Of a DNA stretch of 5,606 nt, positions 5,572 through 5,606 are shown piece after piece. The notes beneath the pieces are model-generated. The model did no database searches. It had not been told where the DNA came from and saw only the letters and a list, made by a program, of their open reading frames with translations. This stretch comes from JAADHY01 sp964428935 (GTDB lineage Bacteria; Planctomycetota; Planctomycetia; Planctomycetales; Planctomycetaceae). The stretch is from contig CAYSAG010000329.1 of the NCBI GenBank assembly GCA_964428935.1, forward strand, positions 1-5,606, in the 5' to 3' direction. The position numbers and the translations under genes were made by a program. The number at the start of each line of letters is the position of its first letter. Within the stretch, counting starts at the first letter, position 1.

Positions 5572-5606
5572 CCGGCAAACACTGCCTTAGGACGCTGGCC
5601 GGCTTT
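5572..5606 (+). terminator. Weak hairpin at the window edge, possible terminator
   Basis: CCGGC (5572-5576) and GCCGG (5598-5602) can form a 5-base-pair stem with a 21-base loop, followed by CTTT at the last base of the window. A competing small hairpin GGCA-AACAC-TGCC lies at 5574-5586. The U-tract, if there is one, is cut off, so this stays tentative. Confidence 0.2.

Noticed and set aside
1..5606. tRNA/rRNA genes, CRISPR arrays, insertion sequences
   Set aside because: No cloverleaf, regularly spaced repeat array, transposase motif or terminal inverted repeats with target duplication were seen.

Overview
The window looks like a piece of a high-GC bacterial chromosome, most likely from a planctomycete or close relative. 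The grounds are the style of the protein sequences (the FAD oxidoreductase N-terminus, the DapA-type enzyme, and a two-membrane-segment protein of unknown function ending in a GLPEP motif), weak or variable Shine-Dalgarno use, and strongly G/C-ending codons. This taxonomic call rests on recognition, not on a search. One odd habit runs through all the genes: isoleucine is written ATT almost every time (33 of 36 codons), although other two-fold codon sets prefer C.

Layout. Positions 1-737 (minus strand) hold the N-terminal part of an M24-family (Xaa-Pro peptidase/creatinase) gene. It is interrupted by an in-frame TAG, and recognisable M24-like sequence continues in the same frame beyond the stop, so it reads as a decaying pseudogene cut by the window edge. 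Positions 738-1020 are a divergent intergenic region with a good sigma70-like promoter (TTGACA / TGTAAT) pointing right, an overlapping inverted repeat, and a Shine-Dalgarno sequence that sits in a hairpin loop. Then come three co-directional genes: a DapA-superfamily lyase/deaminase (1021-1923), a two-cysteine proline racemase-family epimerase (2033-2989) and a DadA-like FAD-dependent D-amino-acid dehydrogenase (2986-4236, overlapping the previous gene by ATGA). A hairpin cluster with a candidate terminator follows (4233-4296). Next is a separate gene for a secreted or membrane-anchored protein of unknown function (4364-5497). The last ~110 bases hold a doubtful 25-codon ORF and a weak hairpin at the edge.

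How the genes work together. The three plus-strand enzymes match three consecutive steps of trans-4-hydroxy-L-proline breakdown: epimerisation to cis-4-hydroxy-D-proline, FAD-linked oxidation to pyrroline-4-hydroxy-2-carboxylate, and deamination to 2-oxoglutarate semialdehyde. The final aldehyde dehydrogenase and any transporter are not in this window. A proline-specific peptidase next door would fit use of collagen-like or other hydroxyproline-containing peptides, but that gene appears to be broken. The pathway is known. The less expected features are the pseudogene, the regulatory architecture upstream of the operon, the isoleucine codon bias with near absence of GATC, and the unknown anchored protein.
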